The notes below the pieces were generated by a model, which saw only the letters and a list, made by a program, of their open reading frames with translations, did not search any database and was not told the DNA's origin. DNA of 64,000 bases from Eupeodes corollae. Taxonomy: Eukaryota > Arthropoda > Insecta > Diptera > Syrphidae. The DNA lies in the NCBI RefSeq assembly GCF_945859685.1, contig NC_079148.1, positions 3,968,001 through 4,032,000 on the forward strand, read 5' to 3'. Positions 58,936 to 64,000 of the stretch are shown here, in pieces; within the stretch, counting starts at the first letter, position 1; each line of letters opens with the position of its first letter. A program made the translations under genes and the position numbers.

Positions 58936-61900
58936 ATACATTTTTAAAGTAACCAAATATTATATCTGTTTAAAAGTAGATCACGATCTTATCGTAGTAA
59001 CTACGAAAAGCTTCTATCCCACACACAATTGGGTCAATATGATTTGTCATTTAACCTTTTCCCCAAACAACTCTATAAATGTGAATAAATGCAAATTGTT
59101 TGCTATAGCTCCCGCCTTTCCAAAAAGAAGAAAAGTAAAAACTGGCAATTCTATCCTACACATTTCATTCCATTGTAATCATAAATGGAACCTCAAGAGC
59201 CTGATATCAATGCGTGGTAGGAACACATTTGAATAAGACAAACAAAACACTTTTTGGTAAACATCACACGTAACATCTATCAAAACTAAATTGCGGTGAT
59301 AGCGCAAGAGTAAAAATAGCTTCTGGGAATACAAAGCAGTAGGTGTTCATCAAAAAAAAATTAAATCCAGAATTCCTAGAATCACCAAAAGAATCTTCTC
59401 CCAATCCACTTCAAGATACCCCAAAATAAATAGCCAACATCCATTTTTAATGTTAATTTCCAACTTTAAACCTCTCTCTGCAAGTCAAAAAAAGAAGAAG
59501 TGCCATTATAATCATATACGAGTAGTATATGGACGGAACTGATGTGCATCTTGAAAATAAATTGAAATTTTCTCAAGACTTTTCAATATGCGGTACACGC
59601 AAGAATTGTGTAGGTTATACCTTAGAATCTTCCCGTAATGGAAACACCTTTACCTCAACAAGATGGTTCCTTCATTCAATTTCATATTTCTTTTTTATAA
59701 TTTTTATCTTTTTCTTCTAGGGGGTACCTATATGCACTGCACATTGTTGTGGCCTTGACTTCCAGCTTCCAGGTTGTCCTCGTCCTTATCGGCTAATAGA
59801 ATATTTTCAGCACGTACACAAATATGGATCCTTACTAGACGATGACTACGACCACGACGACGACAACGCACCTCGCACCCCATAAAGAAGGATAATTTTG
59901 ACATTTTTGTGAAAGATCCTTAGAGATGTCCTTTCCATGTTCTATTCGGGTTCACAACAAACATCCTACGAGAGTATATTTGAATAAAAATGCCTTATAC
60001 TCACTTTTGTATCCTGATGATGATAACAGAATGTACGGGTCCTTTTTATCCTGTCAACTGCAAAATTTCACTATAGGGGTGAGGATAGGTGTGTATTTTT
60101 TTGATTTGCAATCGCAATCAGTATCCAAAACTGGTATCCTTTGTAGATTATATCATTCAAATAATTTTGTTTGTTTTGTTAATCGAGAAAGATTCTTGAA
60201 TGCTTATCCTTTAAGCCTGGCACACTCGAAACACATCTGTAAATATGACCGCACTTGATTGTTGTAAAAGGAAAAACCACTCAATCTCATACATAATTTA
60301 ACGCAATCAAATGCACAATCGAACTGTATTATCACACGAACTCGAACTAATTAAAGACCATCCTTTGGGCAATTTTGAAATCTAATTAGGTTCAAATTAG
60401 AGGATGCTTATCACAGTCGTACTCCACTCAAATTAAAACACAATCAAAGTGAGTACTCGTACGCTAATCTGTTGTTCAAGTCAAGGATATTGAAAAAAGA
60501 AAACAGTAACTATGAAGCGGCAGCGGTGGGATACGAGAAGTTCCTCGGCAAGGATTGCCTACGGACCAAATTCCTAATTTAAACTGAGGCTGGGCCGTAA
60601 AAGATATCAAAAAACTTGCAACCTAAGGAAATGCATTTGGGAAGGACGAGCGCATGACAGGGACATTTTTTGTTCTTATCAGTGAGTTTTGTTTTTCTTT
60701 TATTTTTTAAGCTTTTTGACGAGGGAAATATTCAGGACACAAACCTTTTTTCTATAATGTTAAAAAAGCTCTATGCATCTGTAGAACCGTTTCCGAAGAG
60801 CAGTCTTTTCCGATTGATTCGAATTCTGGACATCAATTTGGTTGAATGAATGAATTATTTCTTTGTCTTATAGGCACTGAGTCCCATTATGGAGAGAATG
60901 ATGCGAAGTAGTTTAAATTCTGCGGACTCATAAATTAGAATTTTAATATCTTGCGCTGAAAAATGACTGCAGAGATGCAACGACAACGGCGGCGCTTCGA
61001 GATGACGAGGACCAGGACTGTGACGTAGGTATACAAATTAATTCAAAATTCGTATTCAAAGTGTGATTTATATTGTTGTTTTCCACTCCAATGGATATTG
61101 GCTGATGGAATGTTGAATATTGTCGATAATAAGAAAAAAAAATTGATGATATCATCCTTTTTGTAAGGAAATTCTGGGGGGTTAGATTTTATTTGCGTAT
61201 TTTAATTCCTTTGCTTTGGAAATTTTTAATATCCAACCCTAGAAGAGAGAGAATTTAATCATCCTTGTAAAAAAAACATTTTTGGGCTGATGAAAAGTAA
61301 AAGTAATTAAGAAGCTAAGAGTTATTAATTGGTTGGTAATTTGAAAAAAATTGTAATCAAATTGCATTGGTGTTGTCTTGATTAAAGATGACGACTTAAG
61401 TTCAACTATACCCCTACTCTATTTGAGGAAGGGGGTATTAGGGTACTTGTTTAAGTTTATTCTGAAATACTTGGATTTTTTCTGAAGAACTCTTGAAACT
61501 TATATGAGAAACTTTTATTCCGACACTGTTCCCAAATAGTTTGGATCATAAAAATTGCAGTTGTTGTGGCAAATGATTTAAAATATCGTAATGGGCCACC
61601 AAAAGATTAAGGTCTTAAATTTTTTTGTAATAGTCGAAAGATTCTAAACAAAATTATTAATGCAAACAGAAATTTCAGTACTCTTCGCATTTTAAGTTCA
61701 ACAATCAAGTTCTGAAAACTTACATTTAAGGTTCAATAGTGCCTCACTAGTCTTAAAGTTACGAGTTATTGAGTTGAATTATGCAAAGAAAAAATATGAT
61801 TATTTAATAACTTAATAACAACAAATATTCTCTTAAAAAAAAATTTCAAAGGGGTTATAAGGTTTCACTGTTGATAAATATTATTTCGTTAGTAAGTCTT

Positions 61901-64000
61901 CATTTTCGGCTTTCACACTAATTAATTAACAAATAAGCTGTCAAAAAAAGGCATTTTTCTTTAGACTATGTGAATGGTATTTTTAATGAATATACATTTA
62001 TAATTTCATCGAAACTTAATTTTTGTTTTATAGTAAAAATATAAAATACTGGGAAAATAATATATCAGAAGAAATATTTTATGTATTTGAACGAACCAAT
62101 TGAATGCACAAACCATTTATGTCGCTTAGATAACTATTCCCGGTATTTAATATTTTTGGGATGAGATCTTTCTTGCTTTATGAGAGTTCTAAGGATGAGC
62201 CTTACCAGGCGATTAACCGCCCATGTTTCAAAGACATCTTCTACAGGAAACATACAAAGAAAAAAGTCACACACAATTCGATTGTTAAGATAGTTTTAAG
62301 GATGGTGGAATGACGAATGGGATACTTATAAGCTTAGGGTGCGAATTTGCTTAAAAATGGCAAAAAAGCAAGTGTTAGCATACTAAAAATATGTTTTTGA
62401 CTTACAATTAAAAAGGGTTTTGCTAAATTTAGAGCTTCGGACATTTAATTTATATTGAATAACTTCACTTGGAAACAAAATTTGGTAAAGGAGTTTCCAG
62501 TATACAAACTATACATTTTCAAAGGATTTCTTCGTAATAAATTTAAATTTGAACATTTTATTTTCACATCAGTTCATTTTTTTAAATATGCCTTTAAAAT
62601 CTTAAGTTTTTAAAATCAAAATAAGTAAAGAATTTAATTACACTGATCAAAAAGATGATGTAAATGTTAATTAAGGTTTTTGAGTTTTCTAGTTCGAATC
62701 TGCCTTTGAAATTAATCTATCACATCAGATTTTAGAGATACAACCTTTAAAGATTTAAAAAAAAAAACCTTATTATCAATTTGAGCCCAAATCAATTTGA
62801 GAAGAATTTTTTTTCAAAAATAATAATAATTTTTCAAATCAATACTCCATTTAAAAATTGCTTAGTTCTATTAAATTATTCAATTATTGATGATGAAGAC
62901 CCATAATTAATTTCATAACTAATGAGAAATTACGTCAACTAAGTGAGATACTACTTAGTCTTAGTCTTAGTCTTAAAAAAACCATTTCTGGTTATCTTTA
63001 GCATTTTTTATATATGATATTTTAAACCTGATGTCGTAGACAAATTTAAAGGTAAGATTCGAATTCAGGATAGCTTAATCCCTTAACCAACAACGAAAGT
63101 TAATTTTTGAAACAGGATCATTTTTTTTGTTTCTTTATGAGGTTTAAAGAACAATAAAATATTATGTATTTTCTTATGTCTAAGGTTTATGCTTATGAAT
63201 TTGAACATAAGCAACAATTGGGTTATGTGTTTGAATTTAAAAAAGTACCCGTTTTAATAATAATTCGTTAATAGGACAAAAAAGGACTTAGAATCCATTT
63301 TTGCTTTCTATTATCTAAACCCGTTTCAGAATAAATGACAAAATGCGAACAAGAACAAGCTATAAGCGTTTTTTAAAAAAATGTATGAAATACTGAAAGT
63401 ATTTAAACTGAATATTAAAGATGAGATTATGGATTTTTGAAACCATTATGTCATCAACTCATCAATGAAGTTCAATTGCCTACAAACATTAAAATTATAT
63501 TTTTTTTTTTTTTTCAATTTTATAATGTGATATCGTTGAAACATTACATTACAAAGTTTTAATGAAGTCAGATTCGGGCTTACGCAATCAAACATTTTCG
63601 GAGAAGTATAATTTGGTTTTCACTTCCAAAAAGTTAATGACTACCGCATTGACTGCAAAGTTCAAACTCATGATAAAATTTTGAATCATTAAAACCCATG
63701 CAAGCCTTAAATCCTAAGTAATTGACTAATTTTTAAAGGGGAAAAAATCACTATACCTTTTAGAAAGTTATAACCTACAAATTGTGTATAACAAAACTCA
63801 GACAATTTTGAATGGGCCATAAGAACCATATTAATTTGATTTTGCATTGATTGATTTTTACGAAACTGAATCTCTGTAGTCTTTTAATATCATTTTAAGA
63901 AATTTAAATTTTTGAATAGTATTCTTGGAAAATCTTCGACTATATCCTAAATTCATATAAAAATAAGGTAATCATCACACTGACCCATAAATTTAAGCAA
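58936..64000. other. no gene or TE recognised in about 5 kb
   Basis: ORFs at 59926-60258 (+, 110 codons), 59529-59720 and 60943-61155 (-) show no family motif. GC-richer patches lie at 59740-59890 (with a CGACNA triplet run near 59840-59870), 60510-60600 and 60960-61030. A CTTAGT hexamer run of about four units is at 62953-62977, and a long T run lies near 63500. These patches could be regulatory or exonic, but nothing in the sequence shows it. Confidence 0.35.

Noticed and set aside
59926..60258. 110-codon ORF as a possible gene
   Set aside because: No recognisable motif, no GC shift relative to flanks and no splice or poly(A) context that I can defend.
1..64000. CRISPR arrays, LTR retrotransposons, endogenous viral genes or toxin genes
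   Set aside because: No regularly spaced identical repeats, no paired long terminal repeats, no protease/integrase or capsid motifs, and no toxin-like reading frame were seen.

Overview
This is AT-rich insect DNA, most likely from a fly (Diptera). It has no prokaryotic features, and every recognisable protein is a transposable-element (TE) protein of a type common in insects: DD41D and other mariner-like transposases, Helitron Rep/helicase, and several jockey-like or CR1-like LINE reverse transcriptases (RT). There is also a tRNA-derived SINE family. I found no convincing host gene. The window is probably intergenic or lies in a large intron that TEs have filled and that has then decayed.

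Layout. 1-1194: 3' part of a Helitron with its hairpin and CTAG end. 3506-4575: internally deleted mariner split by a SINE. 5730-6668: DD41D mariner with an intact catalytic C-terminus but a deleted N-terminus. 7100-9240: double copy of an AT-rich repeat, here called family R. 9290-10010 and 13000-13890: two rotted mariner transposases. 16600-18291 and 20127-21095: R copies on + and -. 21293-22387: another mariner relic with terminal inverted repeats (TIRs). 23647-23850: LINE RT fragment. 24776-25626: R copy joined to a LINE tail, followed by a 20-bp minisatellite. 27086-27250: orphan coding-like island. 27738-28834: second Helitron fragment. 28915-29610: R copy. 29703-33180: near full-length Helitron on the minus strand with both ends.

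33181-37014 is quiet. 37017-38002: TIR element with TA duplications and a 116-codon ORF I cannot assign. 38040-39270: decayed LINE RT on minus. 42476-42600: SINE fragment. 43758-44063: SINE. 44083-46436: two R copies around a LINE C-terminal domain. 46452-47290: minus LINE. 50215-51590: LINE RT. 52372-53375: LINE 3' part split by a SINE. 55586-55930: perfect 53-bp inverted repeat enclosing a 34-bp perfect palindrome. 56860-57170: minus LINE RT. 57190-58935: plus LINE RT split by a SINE with a perfect 17-bp target duplication. 58936-64000 holds nothing recognisable apart from simple repeats.

How the parts relate. The SINE has landed in a mariner and in two different LINEs, so it is younger than those hosts. 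All the RT, transposase and Rep/helicase readings are broken, so no autonomous element appears intact. The least understood parts are family R (hairpin at both ends, internal units of about 175 bp), the 53-bp inverted repeat, the TIR element at 37017 and the orphan coding-like island at 27086.
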